From the NCBI RefSeq assembly GCF_900129275.1, contig NZ_FQUX01000004.1:62001-126000 (forward strand): DNA of 64,000 nucleotides, written 5' to 3'. Shown piece by piece: positions 1 through 9,812 of the stretch; positions within the stretch are counted from its first letter, which is position 1; every line of letters begins with the position of its first letter. Source of the DNA: Arenibacter palladensis (GTDB lineage Bacteria; Bacteroidota; Bacteroidia; Flavobacteriales; Flavobacteriaceae). The notes beneath the pieces are model-generated. The model searched no databases, was not told the origin of the DNA, and saw only the letters and a list, made by a program, of their open reading frames with translations. Made by a program: the position numbers and the translations under genes.

Positions 1-1125
1 GGATATAAAAAGCATGGCACTTTCATCATCCAGCCCGGCAGTTGGTTCATCCAAAATTAAAAGGGGCGGATGTTTTATCATGGCCCTAGCGGTCATCACC
101 ATACGCTGTTGCCCTGCGGATAGGTCGGCGAATAGTACGTCCTTTAGGTGCCACATATCGAGTATAATTAGCCATTCTTTGGCCAAGGCCTTCTGGTTTT
201 CCGTTGCCCTTAGATAGAGGCCAACAGAATCGTTCATCCCAGAAATGACCATATTAAGGCAGGAGTGTAGGCCCGAAAATTTATCGGTCATGGCAGGGGT
301 GTAGTACCCAATCCTTTTCTTAATGTCCCAAACGCTTTCCCCACTGCCTTTGCGTTGTCCAAAAAGGTACAGTTGCTGTCCGTAGCCTTTGTGGTTGTCA
401 CCGGTAATCATGGAGAGCAATGTTGATTTTCCACTTCCGTTCGGACCTATAAGCTGCCAAAACTCCCCTTTTTTGATGGTCCAATTAATTTTGTCCAGCA
501 CTCTTTTATCCCCATATATTACACTGATGTCCTTGCAGTCTATTAAAACGGATTCTTCATAGTCTGTGGGTGTTATGGGCTTAGGGATTCTGCCGGTAAA
601 GGAAGTATCTACGGATGGGTTGTCTTTCTTAGTTACTTCGGGTCCGCTGGCCAATGGTCTTATTGTGGATCTTTCCAAAATCATCTCTTGGGTTATAAAA
701 GGTAAAATATCGGCTTTTCTACTTATGAGCTGGATGATAAAGGTGTTTTTTGAAATATGGTCAAGGGAGGCTTTTAAGTCCTTTTGGGCGTCCTTATCCA
801 AATTGTCGAAGGGATTGTCCAAAACAATATAATCCGGCTTTAGGTGAAAGATATATTTCAATAGCGCCTTTTTTTGTTCCCCGCTAGACATTGTCTTGAG
901 CAATTGCTGTGAATTTTTATTGATAATTTGGATGCCGTGTCTTTCCTCTTCGTCTATAAACTGGTTTAAGGTTATTTTGGAAAATAGGGCCCCTTCCAAA
1001 TTCTCTAGGGCCTCAAATCCCTTCGGTAAGGGTCCTTCCAACACATTTTTTATGAACTGGTCCTTTTGTGAGTTGTTGTTGATAAATACGGCCCAGTGTA
1101 TGCTTTTTTTCATGGTTAATGGCAT
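1..1125 (-). CDS. ABC-type ATPase with two nucleotide-binding modules (ModF-like), 3' end outside window
   Basis: At least 375 residues are read; the C-terminus lies left of the window. Module 1 (about residues 5-200) has an ABC signature (MSSGEQKK) and a Walker B-like VLDNPFDNLD, but the place of the Walker A reads FINNNSQKDQF, so it has no P-loop. Module 2 is complete: Walker A GPNGSGKST near residue 227, signature LSAGQQRM near 334, Walker B LLILDEPTAGLD near 350. There are no membrane segments. Two soluble NBDs in one chain recall E. coli ModF, but no molybdate genes are nearby, so the role stays open. ATG 1125 is used; an in-frame ATG at 1113 is equally possible. It lies 55 bases downstream of the DUF5916 gene on the same strand and may share its transcript. 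Confidence 0.85.
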   Translation of the reverse strand, partial: MPLTMKKSIHWAVFINNNSQKDQFIKNVLEGPLPKGFEALENLEGALFSKITLNQFIDEEERHGIQIINKNSQQLLKTMSSGEQKKALLKYIFHLKPDYIVLDNPFDNLDKDAQKDLKASLDHISKNTFIIQLISRKADILPFITQEMILERSTIRPLASGPEVTKKDNPSVDTSFTGRIPKPITPTDYEESVLIDCKDISVIYGDKRVLDKINWTIKKGEFWQLIGPNGSGKSTLLSMITGDNHKGYGQQLYLFGQRKGSGESVWDIKKRIGYYTPAMTDKFSGLHSCLNMVISGMNDSVGLYLRATENQKALAKEWLIILDMWHLKDVLFADLSAGQQRMVMTARAMIKHPPLLILDEPTAGLDDESAMLFIS

Positions 1126-1180
1126 TTTATACAAGTCAAAGGAAAATATATGATCAATTTGGTTTTTACAATTTTCGGAC

Positions 1181-3406
1181 TTATTTATTGAACCAATAGG
1201 TAAATTTTAATGTCAAAGCCCAATTTCTTCCTTCCAGCGGTTCAATTAGGTAGTTGTTGCTGTATACCAAAAATAAGTCGGACGCCGGTTTATAGCGCCA
1301 TTGAAACCGCGAATTTAGATTAAAGTTTTTGGATTGCTCATTGTATTGGAACAATGTGGCAAAGAATAATTTGTTGGTAAAGGTTATATCGACCTCCGAG
1401 CCAATTAGCCAAAATTCGGTGTTGTTCCACGGAGCTGGTAGATTAATATTGTTATAGCTTAAATTACTGCTTAGACTTACAAATGGTTGAAAACGATAGC
1501 CCAATTCACTGATGAGGCTTGTTCTGTTGCCATCCAGATAGTATCCTCCAAAACGTCCGCCAAAGGAGTAGGTAAACATACTTTGGGGTTTGGAAATGAA
1601 ATCGATGGTATAGGCGTTCCAATGGTGCTTGGTTCCAATATCCAATAATTCCTTGCCCGATCTAGTAGGGTCAAAAGGCGATAATAGTTCCACATATTCA
1701 TCGGTTACCCCTAGGTTTAATTTGGAACGATCCCGAAAGTCAAATAGGTATTCCATAAGGTTGATGTTATCCGTATGCTCCAGTCTTTCATTAAAGAAAT
1801 AACTAGTGCTGAATTTAGGACCATGACTCAAAATGGTGCTTTTTTTGGGAAAGAATAGATGGCCTATATAGGAAGTGACGTTTACGTAGCCATTTCTTGG
1901 TACAAAACCAACTTCGGCAGTATAATCGTCCTCAACCGATTCCTCCTGTACTTTCCAATTCCATTTACGGCTTTTATATTCCAAATGGGCCGCTTGGGAA
2001 ATACCGCTGCCATTCTTGTTGGGCGCGAAGGACTTTAGAAAAAAAGCCTTTCCTGTCCACTGGTTATTGGCGGAAGCCAAATTATACTCCAAACCCACAT
2101 TTCTATTAAATTTTGGAAAAACTGTTCTAAGGGAATCCGTATCCTGTGGGTAATTAAAAGATTCCTTGTTTACAAACATAAGGCCAATGCTAGACCTTGC
2201 AAATACTTTTCTTTGTAATGAGAGCACGCCAAAATTTTGACTGGGCAACCCAGTTTCATCTATGCTTGCCGTTTGCATATCCATAAGGCCTAAACGCCAT
2301 TTTTTATTGAGGTTCCCACTAACCCTTGCGCCAGCCCTTATGGGTACGCCCAATCCTATTCTCCTGGAGAAAAAAGGACGTATAGTGGCATAACCAAAGT
2401 TGGCAAAGAGATCTCCGTTCTCCAGAAAGAATTGTCTTTTTTCTGGAAAAAAAAGTTCAAATCGGTCTAGATTAGTTACCTGTCTATCTACCTCTACCTG
2501 TGAGAAATCCGGATTTACCGTCAAGTCCAGATTTAAAGAAGTGCTAAGACTGAACTTGACATCGCCTCCAATTTTTTTGTCATACTGGGTATCCGTGTTG
2601 TTTTCCAGATCTTCACTAATACCGCCCAATACATATGGTATAACGGAAAAATTTGTTTTTGGGGAGGGAGGAGGGGAATCCCAGACCAAAGTTCCGGTAT
2701 AGGCCAGTGAAGCCGTGGGGAATTGTCGGGGAATGGGTGTCCAACTCGATTTTTCGCCCGATTTTAAATCAAGTCGGCTGAAGTTAATGCCCCATTCCGT
2801 AACTCCGTCTTCATAACGTATGGATTTGAAGGGGATGGCCATTTCAAAGACCCATTTTTCTTCGTCACTGGTTACGGCGGATATCCATTTGCTGTCCCAA
2901 TTGAGGTCTACACTACCTCCACTGTGCATGGTACCGTCCCATTGCGCACCTGCTGCATTGGAGCCAAAAGAATAACCCGTGGTTTGGTTGTTAAATGGGT
3001 CTAGGAACAATAAAAAATTGTCATTTTTCCCAAAACTAAAATCGCGTCGTAATGATTCTACGTAGTACGGGCCTTTGGTGGCGTTGTAAAAAGTAGCTAA
3101 AAGGTAGAGATTATTTTCATCGTAGGTCATTCGGATTTCAGAAGGTTCATTCGCCATTCCGGTATCCATAGGCAGTACCATGTAGAAGTCGGATGCCACA
3201 TCCGTGTCTTGCCAGGCCATATCGTTACCGATCCCATCTATTACTATTGTGGCGGTAGTCTTGTGGATATTTAATTGAAAGGACTGGTTTTTTTTCTGAG
3301 CCGCTAGGGGTATTGCCAAAACAAGGGCTAAAAGAGTTAGGGGTACTTTTTTATAAGCTGACAAAGGAATGGTCTTTTTGTTGGTTGAACGTACTAAAAT
3401 AGGCAT
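1181..3406 (-). CDS. DUF5916 outer-membrane protein with CBM9-like N-terminal domain
   Basis: A 741-residue exported protein. A basic N-terminus leads into a hydrophobic signal segment at about residues 22-36 (LLALVLAIPLAAQ). Residues 45-240 fit the CBM9-like beta-sandwich that precedes DUF5916 in Bacteroidota (motifs IVIDGIGNDMAWQ and WGINFSRLD). The remainder is rich in alternating aromatic and polar strands and ends in KFTYWFNK, as expected of an outer-membrane beta-barrel closed by an aromatic residue. The family is widespread in Bacteroidota and its substrate is unknown; the CBM9-like part suggests glycan contact, but that is inference. No Met closer to the signal segment offers another start. 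Confidence 0.85.
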   Translation of the reverse strand: MPILVRSTNKKTIPLSAYKKVPLTLLALVLAIPLAAQKKNQSFQLNIHKTTATIVIDGIGNDMAWQDTDVASDFYMVLPMDTGMANEPSEIRMTYDENNLYLLATFYNATKGPYYVESLRRDFSFGKNDNFLLFLDPFNNQTTGYSFGSNAAGAQWDGTMHSGGSVDLNWDSKWISAVTSDEEKWVFEMAIPFKSIRYEDGVTEWGINFSRLDLKSGEKSSWTPIPRQFPTASLAYTGTLVWDSPPPSPKTNFSVIPYVLGGISEDLENNTDTQYDKKIGGDVKFSLSTSLNLDLTVNPDFSQVEVDRQVTNLDRFELFFPEKRQFFLENGDLFANFGYATIRPFFSRRIGLGVPIRAGARVSGNLNKKWRLGLMDMQTASIDETGLPSQNFGVLSLQRKVFARSSIGLMFVNKESFNYPQDTDSLRTVFPKFNRNVGLEYNLASANNQWTGKAFFLKSFAPNKNGSGISQAAHLEYKSRKWNWKVQEESVEDDYTAEVGFVPRNGYVNVTSYIGHLFFPKKSTILSHGPKFSTSYFFNERLEHTDNINLMEYLFDFRDRSKLNLGVTDEYVELLSPFDPTRSGKELLDIGTKHHWNAYTIDFISKPQSMFTYSFGGRFGGYYLDGNRTSLISELGYRFQPFVSLSSNLSYNNINLPAPWNNTEFWLIGSEVDITFTNKLFFATLFQYNEQSKNFNLNSRFQWRYKPASDLFLVYSNNYLIEPLEGRNWALTLKFTYWFNK

Positions 3407-3475
3407 TTTATAAGGATCTAAACCATATGGAATGCCTTACTTTCAACCACCCTATTCATAAATCTTAGTCGCCGA

Positions 3476-3967
3476 TCAAGGTGTTTTCTGGTAGACAATA
3501 GAATCCCCAACGGCCAAAGTCCATTTGTCCGCGAAACCGGCATTTACTTCATGTACATATTTTACGGGAACTTTGGAAGGTAAACTGTTTTCCTTAAAAG
3601 GTTGTGCATTCTTTTGAAAACTGGCTATTTTCATCTGGTCGTCCACAAAGATAAGGTCTAAGGGAAATTCGGTGTTTTTCATATAAAAGTAATGCATGGC
3701 AACATCGTCAAAGACAAACAGCATTCCTTGGTTTGGTTCCATGGAACTACGGTACATAAGTCCGGTTTCCCTTTCGTAGTCGGTATCCGCTATCTCAATA
3801 TCCAGAGTGGTTAAAAGGGAATCCGATTCTTTTTTCAGTATGCGGAGATCTCCTTCTTTTTTAAAGGTGACCGGAGCTGTTTTTATAGCTTTTTTTGGTT
3901 CCTCCTTGCAGGAAAGCTGCATGACAAAACAAACAGCAATAAGAAGACAGATTTTACAATTTCCCAT
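3476..3967 (-). CDS. DUF192 family lipoprotein
   Basis: 163 residues. The N-terminus is a lipoprotein signal with Cys20 in QLSCKEE. Residues 50-160 match DUF192: a D-x-x-x-x-ETGLMYR start, GMLFVFDD, the FYMKNTEFPLDLIFVDD core and a VHEVNAGFADK end. The function of this small beta-fold domain is not established; it usually occurs as a single exported domain. The gene sits 35 bases upstream of the lgt stop-proximal side in the leftward run, that is, just downstream of lgt, whose product would add the lipid to its own Cys20. Confidence 0.85.
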   Translation of the reverse strand: MGNCKICLLIAVCFVMQLSCKEEPKKAIKTAPVTFKKEGDLRILKKESDSLLTTLDIEIADTDYERETGLMYRSSMEPNQGMLFVFDDVAMHYFYMKNTEFPLDLIFVDDQMKIASFQKNAQPFKENSLPSKVPVKYVHEVNAGFADKWTLAVGDSIVYQKTP

Positions 3968-4014
3968 TTTACAATTTCTGTTTGGTGTAAGTACCTTTAA
4001 CCTTTCCTAGCAGA

Positions 4015-4980
4015 TTATTTTGAGGTGCCTGATTTTGGTCTAAGGATATAATAGAATCCAACTAAAATAAATGGTATGCTCAACCATTGGCCGGTGGATA
4101 ACAAGCCCAGTGACTCTTCAAATCCACCCTGACTTTTCTTTACGTATTCCACAAAGAAGCGTACCGTCCATAAAAGTACTAGGAATACCCCAAAAAGATA
4201 CCCCAGTTTATCCTTTTTGTCGGTCTTCCAATATAGATAATACAAAATGGCAAATACAAAAATATAACAGAACCCTTCGTACAGTTGCGCTGGATGCCTA
4301 TAGGGAATAGCCTCCAGGTATTCGGCAAAACGAGGGTCTTTTTCAATTAGGTTATAAGCGGCATTTACCGTTTTTTCTTTAGTGATGGATAATGCTTTGT
4401 ATGCGGGCATGTCGTCGGAATCGCGCACGAACCTAGTGGCCAGTGCAAAAGATTTTTCTACCGGTTTGCCGTTGATCTCGGAATTGAAGAAATTCCCCAA
4501 TCGAACACAAAAAGCACCAATGGATACTGGAATAACAATGCGGTCTAGAATCCATAGAATTTTAAATTCAGGATATTTTCTGGTGTAAAGGTACATGCCA
4601 ATAATAATTCCTATGGCCGCTCCGTGACTTGCCAGACCGGTAAATCCTGTAAACTCGTAACCATTAATAAATCCGAAAAGGGTGCTATCCGCACTTTCCC
4701 TAATGGGCAGCAAAATTTCCAATAAGTGGTTTTGGTAATATGGCCAATCATAGAAAAATACATGGCCCAATCTTGCCCCTAACATGGTGGCCAAAACGGT
4801 ATAAATAAAAAGGGAGTCCAACTGCTCCAGGGATTTTTTTTCTTTTAGAAATATTTTCTTCATGAGATACCAGCCCAATGCGAAAGCGATTATCCAAAGA
4901 AGATTGTAATATTTTATTTGTATTACCCCAATTTTAAAAAGGGTATCGGCGGGATTCCAAGTAAAGCCTAAAAAGTACAT
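4015..4980 (-). CDS. lgt: prolipoprotein diacylglyceryl transferase
   Basis: 321 residues with about seven hydrophobic spans. The enzyme transfers diacylglycerol from phosphatidylglycerol to the lipobox cysteine of prolipoproteins in the inner membrane. Family signatures are visible: SHGAAIGIIIG (the HGG region), RLGNFFNSEINGKP (the Arg-Asn-Glu-Gly cluster equivalent to R143/N146/E151/G154 of E. coli) and YRHPAQLYEG near the C-terminal third. It is somewhat longer than the E. coli enzyme (291 residues) because of an insertion of about 40 residues between the RLGNFFNSE and RHPAQLYE motifs, which is usual in Flavobacteriia. The DUF192 lipoprotein gene follows at 47 bases. Confidence 0.95.
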   Translation of the reverse strand: MYFLGFTWNPADTLFKIGVIQIKYYNLLWIIAFALGWYLMKKIFLKEKKSLEQLDSLFIYTVLATMLGARLGHVFFYDWPYYQNHLLEILLPIRESADSTLFGFINGYEFTGFTGLASHGAAIGIIIGMYLYTRKYPEFKILWILDRIVIPVSIGAFCVRLGNFFNSEINGKPVEKSFALATRFVRDSDDMPAYKALSITKEKTVNAAYNLIEKDPRFAEYLEAIPYRHPAQLYEGFCYIFVFAILYYLYWKTDKKDKLGYLFGVFLVLLWTVRFFVEYVKKSQGGFEESLGLLSTGQWLSIPFILVGFYYILRPKSGTSK

Positions 4981-5158
4981 CTACGATTTTTTAAGCGACT
5001 AAGATAAGTAAATACTGTAAAGAATAGGGGACGGAAATGGGTTAATTTGAATATGTTGGCAGGAATATATTTGGAAAAGTAATGATGCTACTGTGTGCAA
5101 TTATTACCAAACTGAATTTATAAATACTTATTGATACGGAAATCCAGGAACAAACAAA

Positions 5159-5380
5159 TTATGGTACCGGGTCGTAACCGCGACCTCCCCAAGGGTGGCA
5201 GCTAAAAATTCTTTTTAGGGCCAGCCAGCCTCCTTTGAACAGGCCATGTTTTTGAAGGGCTTCCAAAGTGTATTGTGAACAGGTGGGGGAATATCGGCAT
5301 GTGGCCGGGGTGAGAGGGGAGATAAAATTCTGGTAAAACTTAACCAATAGTACAAATGGGGCAATTAATATTTTTTTCAT
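5159..5380 (-). CDS. yidD: membrane protein insertion efficiency factor YidD
   Basis: 73 residues, the usual YidD size. It has an amphipathic/hydrophobic N-terminus (residues 1-25), then the conserved core [15 protein letters not shown] with Cys28 and Cys34 and the ending [15 protein letters not shown]. YidD assists YidC-dependent membrane insertion and is peripheral to the inner membrane. The normal partners rnpA, rpmH and yidC are not adjacent here. The 178 bases between this gene and lgt and the 149 bases towards cysS hold no further gene that I can support. Confidence 0.93.
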   Translation of the reverse strand: MKKILIAPFVLLVKFYQNFISPLTPATCRYSPTCSQYTLEALQKHGLFKGGWLALKRIFSCHPWGGRGYDPVP

Positions 5381-5529
5381 TTATTCAAAATATTATAGTG
5401 ATCTAAAAAGGAATTTTATAAAAATTATCCGCATAGACCCAATGCTTCACTTTTGTGCTAAGGTTTTAATTTTTTTGGTTGATGGGTTAATAGTCAATTC
5501 TATATATGCCCATTTCAATATGGCTCAAT

Positions 5530-7011
5530 TTAGTTAAGACTAAAGGTCGTGCCATCTTTTCCATCATTCAATTGAATGCCCATTGCCGCCAATTGGTCCC
5601 TTATTTTGTCCGATGTGGAGAAATCCTTATTGGCCCGGGCTTCATTTCGCAACTGTATCAGAAGACCAACAACGCTGCTCAATTTGTCCGAATTAAGCAT
5701 GGCACTATTTTGATTTTCAAGGCCTAATATATCAAAAACAAAACCGTGCATGGTCTCAATAAACAGTTCCTTGTCCTTTTGGGTTATGGTTTCCTTACCC
5801 TCTTTTATTAAATTGATTCGTTTCACGGCTTCAAACAAATTGGCCGTTAGCATAGGGGTGTTGAAATCATCGTTCATGGCATCGTAACCCTTCTGTTTCC
5901 ACTCCTCCACATTAAAGCTGGACGAGGGACCGGTGGTTAGTTTTTCCATGCTGTCAATGGCATCCATCAATTTTTGAAACCCTTTTTCGGATGCGGAAAG
6001 GGCTTCATCGCTTAGGTCCAAAATACTGGTATAATGTGCCTGCATCATAAAAAAGCGTACCACGGATGGTGTGTAGGGTTTGCTTAGAATGTTGTTCTCC
6101 CCAGAAAACATCTCATTCGGCAAGATGTTGTTTCCTGTAGATTTGGCCATTTTTTTGCCGTTCAAGGTCAGCATGTTGGCATGCAACCAATATTTTACCG
6201 GTGCATGTCCGTTACAGGCTTCGGCCTGGGCTATTTCACATTCATGATGTGGGAATTTTAGGTCCATACCGCCACCGTGTATGTCAAAAGTTTCACCCAG
6301 ATACTTGGTGCTCATAGCAGTACATTCCAGATGCCAACCGGGAAAACCATCGCCCCAAGGAGAGGGCCAACGCATTATATGCTGGGCTTCCGCTTTTTTC
6401 CACAGTGCAAAGTCCTGGGGACTCTTTTTTTCGTCCTGTGCGGCCAATTCACGGGTATTGGCAATCATATCCTCCAATTTTCTCCCACTTAATTTACCGT
6501 ACTCATGGGTCTCGTTAAATTTTTCAACATCAAAATAAACAGACCCGTTAATTTCGTAGGCAAAACCTTTTTCAAGAATATTCTTTATAATTTCAATTTG
6601 CTCAATAATGTGTCCGGTAGCAGTAGGTTCAATACTTGGGGGCAATAAATTGAATTTTTGTAGTATGCTGTGAAAATCCAGGGTATATTGTTGTACCACC
6701 TCCATGGGCTCCAGTTGTTCCAACCGCGCTTTCTTGGCAATTTTGTCCTCCCCGTCTTCCGCATCGTTTTCCAAATGCCCGGCGTCTGTAATATTTCGTA
6801 CATATCTCACCTTATACCCCAGATGTTTTAAATACCTGAAGATCATGTCGAAAGACATGAAGGTTCGGCAATTGCCCAAATGCACATTGCTGTAAACGGT
6901 GGGTCCACAGACGTACATGCCCACGTGGCCCTCGCTTAAAGGTTCAAAAACTTCTTTTTCTCCCGTAAGCGAATTGTAAACTTTTAATTTTTGAGTTTGG
7001 TACAAAGACAT
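5530..7011 (-). CDS. cysS: cysteinyl-tRNA synthetase
   Basis: 493 residues. This class I synthetase charges tRNA-Cys. Seen in order: [13 protein letters not shown] near residue 35 (first zinc Cys plus the HIGH-type motif HLGN), [10 protein letters not shown] and [13 protein letters not shown] (further zinc ligands), and KMAKSTGN (KMSKS loop), followed by the helical DALR domain and C-terminal region. An in-frame TTG at 7026 directly abuts the folE stop, but ATG 7011 gives the family-typical MSLYQTQ start and is preferred. It is transcribed after folE with only 15 bases between them. Confidence 0.96.
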   Translation of the reverse strand: MSLYQTQKLKVYNSLTGEKEVFEPLSEGHVGMYVCGPTVYSNVHLGNCRTFMSFDMIFRYLKHLGYKVRYVRNITDAGHLENDAEDGEDKIAKKARLEQLEPMEVVQQYTLDFHSILQKFNLLPPSIEPTATGHIIEQIEIIKNILEKGFAYEINGSVYFDVEKFNETHEYGKLSGRKLEDMIANTRELAAQDEKKSPQDFALWKKAEAQHIMRWPSPWGDGFPGWHLECTAMSTKYLGETFDIHGGGMDLKFPHHECEIAQAEACNGHAPVKYWLHANMLTLNGKKMAKSTGNNILPNEMFSGENNILSKPYTPSVVRFFMMQAHYTSILDLSDEALSASEKGFQKLMDAIDSMEKLTTGPSSSFNVEEWKQKGYDAMNDDFNTPMLTANLFEAVKRINLIKEGKETITQKDKELFIETMHGFVFDILGLENQNSAMLNSDKLSSVVGLLIQLRNEARANKDFSTSDKIRDQLAAMGIQLNDGKDGTTFSLN

Positions 7012-7026
7012 TATTAAGCGGGACAA

Positions 7027-7707
7027 TTAAAATTTAGTATCGATGTTGATATAGTCCAAAAATTCTCTTCTAACGGCCTCTTCCTTAAATTTCCCACCGT
7101 ATTCTGCTGTTACGGTGCTACTTTCAATATCGCGTATGCCTCGAGAATTTACACACAAATGTTTGGCGTCTATAACACAGGCAACATCTTCGGTGCCTAA
7201 AACCTGTTGAAGTTCCCTTACGATCTGAATGTTTAATCGTTCCTGGACCTGAGGCCTTTTGGCGTAATAATCCACAATCCTGTTCATTTTGGACAGGCCA
7301 ACAACGGTGCCTTTGGATATATAGGCCACGTGGGCTTTCCCCACTATAGGCAATAAATGATGCTCACAGGTAGAATACAAAGTGATGTTTTTTTCTACCA
7401 ACATTTCTCCGTACTTGTATTTATTGTCGAAGGTGGATGATTTTGGTCTTTTTTTGGGATTTAGGCCTCCAAAAATTTCTTGAACAAACATTTTGGCCAC
7501 TCTGTTTGGAGTTCCCTTTAAACTATCATCATCAAGGTCAAGGCCTAAAGTCAGCATTATTTCATTTACACTGCCTCTTATACGTTCTATTTTTTCTTCA
7601 TCACTTAGCACAAATGCATCCTTACGTAAAGGTGTGTCCTCAGCAGCGGAAACGTGATCGTCCCCCAGCTCTTCAAAATGCTTTTCCAATGCGTTGTCGA
7701 TTTTCAT
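7027..7707 (-). CDS. folE: GTP cyclohydrolase I
   Basis: 226 residues. It converts GTP to 7,8-dihydroneopterin triphosphate, the entry to folate (and pterin) synthesis. The type I active site is clear: STCEHHLLPIVGKAHVAYI (zinc Cys and His-His), PQVQERLNIQI, and LCVNSRGIRDIESSTVT (second zinc Cys). The first 45 residues are an acidic variable extension. A TATCTTTG box (minus strand, 7730-7737) that fits the flavobacterial -7 element TAnnTTTG lies 23 bases before the ATG, though no TTG is found at the right distance. cysS follows on the same strand. Confidence 0.96.
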   Translation of the reverse strand: MKIDNALEKHFEELGDDHVSAAEDTPLRKDAFVLSDEEKIERIRGSVNEIMLTLGLDLDDDSLKGTPNRVAKMFVQEIFGGLNPKKRPKSSTFDNKYKYGEMLVEKNITLYSTCEHHLLPIVGKAHVAYISKGTVVGLSKMNRIVDYYAKRPQVQERLNIQIVRELQQVLGTEDVACVIDAKHLCVNSRGIRDIESSTVTAEYGGKFKEEAVRREFLDYINIDTKF

Positions 7708-7843
7708 TTAAAATTGCTTTTTAAGGCAGCAAAGATATACATTATATGCTAGTTAATACCATATTTACCTCCCTACACAACATAAATTAGTGTTAACTAA
7801 ACTAGGGTGTTACTTTTGAAATTCCCAAATTTAGTAGGTATTC

Positions 7844-9649
7844 ATGAACAGGTTGGTCGTCGTTTTTGGTGTTATTTGGTGTCTCTGCAATACTTTGGCC
7901 GTGGCTCAAGTGGCTCCGGATTGTTCCAATGCAGTGCCTATTTGTAACAATACACCCGTCAACGGGGGTACCAATGGCTACGGTGCCGATGACTTTAAAG
8001 GTGCCAATAAATCCGGTTGTTTGGAAAAAACACTTTCCGGGGCAATTGAGTCCAATGCCGCTTGGTATAGGTTTAGGACAGGGGCCTCAGGACAATTGGG
8101 ATTTAATATAGGTTTTGATTCCAATGAAGATTGGGACTTTGCCCTTTATAAGGCCAGTGATTGCAATTCCCTGGGCGACCCGATACGATGTAATTTTTTT
8201 GACAATAGGGATGCCAATAGTTTTATTGGAGTAGGGGTGGACCCTCAAGGGGCTGCGGATAATGTTCAATATGAAGAGTGGTTGGAGGTTTCGCCCGGTG
8301 AGGACTACTACTTATTGGTAAATAACTTTAGTAACGTTAATTCGGGATTTTCCATACAGTTTACGGGTCAAATCTTTGTGACCAACCCTTATGATGCGTT
8401 GGATTGTGCAATAATCAACAATCTTTTGGGACCTCCAATTGCGGCATGTAACAACGAAAGCGTTGTTTTGGATGCCACTACCGCCGATGTGGTAAGTTAT
8501 ACTTGGTATAAGGATGTAGGTAATGGGTACACCCAAATTCCTGGTGAGGTTTCCGCTACCTTAAATGTACAGGACGCTGCTTTTTACCGAGTGGAAGTAA
8601 TAACCCAGTCCCAGAATAATATTATTAGTGATGTACAAGTGGGGTTTTCCCAGGCGCCTACAACTGCCCCTGTTGGTGATGAACACCTATGCCTGGATTC
8701 CGAATATTTTTATTTAAGTGATAAGGATCAATTGGCTTTGGGCGGACAATCTGCGAACGAGGTAATCATTTCCTATCATACGAGTTTGGCCGATGCGGAG
8801 GCTGGGATTAATGCCCTGTCTTTGGAATATGGTTTGCAGGCAGGGGAGCAACAGATATATATTAGGGCCACCTCTGTACAGAATCCAAGGTGCTATGATG
8901 CTTCTGAAGATTTTAAATTAACGGTCCATCAACCTTTGGCCCCCAGTTTTCCTTTGGAGGTTTTTCTTTGTGAAGGGGAACCCAGTGCTGTGATAGGCGA
9001 GACGGTCCCTGATCCAGAATATAATTACCTGTGGAGTACTGGCGAGACAACTTCCAATATTACCGTTTCCCAAGGCGGGGAATATTCATTATCGATAACC
9101 GATAAGTTGGGTGTATCAGCTTGCGAAAATAACTTTATGATTACCGTGTATGCCTCCAATACACCGCATATAAAAGAGGTGGTAATAGAAGATCTGCAGG
9201 ACAACAATACCATTACGATAATTCCCGACAGGGAGGGTGACTTTGAATATAGATTGGATAACGGGGCATATCAGACAGATGCCAAGTTTTATAATGTACT
9301 TCCTGGTATGCACTCTGTTACCTTAAACGATATGAACGGCTGCGGAACCGCTACGGAGACCATTGTTGTAGTAGGGTTTCCCAAGTTTTTTACCCCCAAT
9401 GGCGACGGGGCAAATGATATTTGGAACATTGTAGGAATTTCCAGTTTGGACGAACCTATTTTGACGGTTTATAACAGGTACGGAAAGTTGCTTAAACAAT
9501 TGTCCCAAAATAGTATGGGTTGGGATGGCACCTATAATGGCGTTGCGCAGCCCTCGGATGATTATTGGTTTAAGCTTAGTTTTAAGGATCAAGACGGACA
9601 GCGTATTGTGGCCAAGTACATTAATAACCATTTTTCCTTAAAGCGTTAA
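7844..9649 (+). CDS. T9SS type B sorting domain protein (exported cargo)
   Basis: 601 residues. A cleavable signal peptide (residues 1-22, ending LAVAQ) is followed by a domain of about 160 residues with paired cysteines and the motif PGEDYYLLVNNF, similar to PPC-like domains of gliding-bacterium surface proteins, then immunoglobulin-like beta repeats. The last 90 residues are a type B (CHU_C/gliding) sorting domain: VGFPKFFTPNGDGANDIW, YNRYGKLLKQ, WDGTYNG, DDYWF and the terminal HFSLKR. The protein should cross the outer membrane by the type IX system and be released or anchored at the surface. No enzymatic domain is recognised. A TACTTTTG box at 7811-7818 could be its -7 element. A paralogue follows. 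Confidence 0.88.
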   Translation: MNRLVVVFGVIWCLCNTLAVAQVAPDCSNAVPICNNTPVNGGTNGYGADDFKGANKSGCLEKTLSGAIESNAAWYRFRTGASGQLGFNIGFDSNEDWDFALYKASDCNSLGDPIRCNFFDNRDANSFIGVGVDPQGAADNVQYEEWLEVSPGEDYYLLVNNFSNVNSGFSIQFTGQIFVTNPYDALDCAIINNLLGPPIAACNNESVVLDATTADVVSYTWYKDVGNGYTQIPGEVSATLNVQDAAFYRVEVITQSQNNIISDVQVGFSQAPTTAPVGDEHLCLDSEYFYLSDKDQLALGGQSANEVIISYHTSLADAEAGINALSLEYGLQAGEQQIYIRATSVQNPRCYDASEDFKLTVHQPLAPSFPLEVFLCEGEPSAVIGETVPDPEYNYLWSTGETTSNITVSQGGEYSLSITDKLGVSACENNFMITVYASNTPHIKEVVIEDLQDNNTITIIPDREGDFEYRLDNGAYQTDAKFYNVLPGMHSVTLNDMNGCGTATETIVVVGFPKFFTPNGDGANDIWNIVGISSLDEPILTVYNRYGKLLKQLSQNSMGWDGTYNGVAQPSDDYWFKLSFKDQDGQRIVAKYINNHFSLKR

Positions 9650-9812
9650 GGATAGATGGGGTATACAATGTACATAAATCTTATACTTCTAATCTATTAA
9701 TCTATTAGGTATTTGTCTTCAAAATTTTGTGATAAATATACCTCCTGTTATACTAAATCTTTTTCATAGGAGTTATTATACTTGATTTAAGTATGTATTA
9801 GCCCCAATTTCT

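Noticed and set aside
7012-7026. TTG start for cysS at 7026
   Set aside because: It would add five residues abutting the folE stop; ATG 7011 gives the family-typical start.
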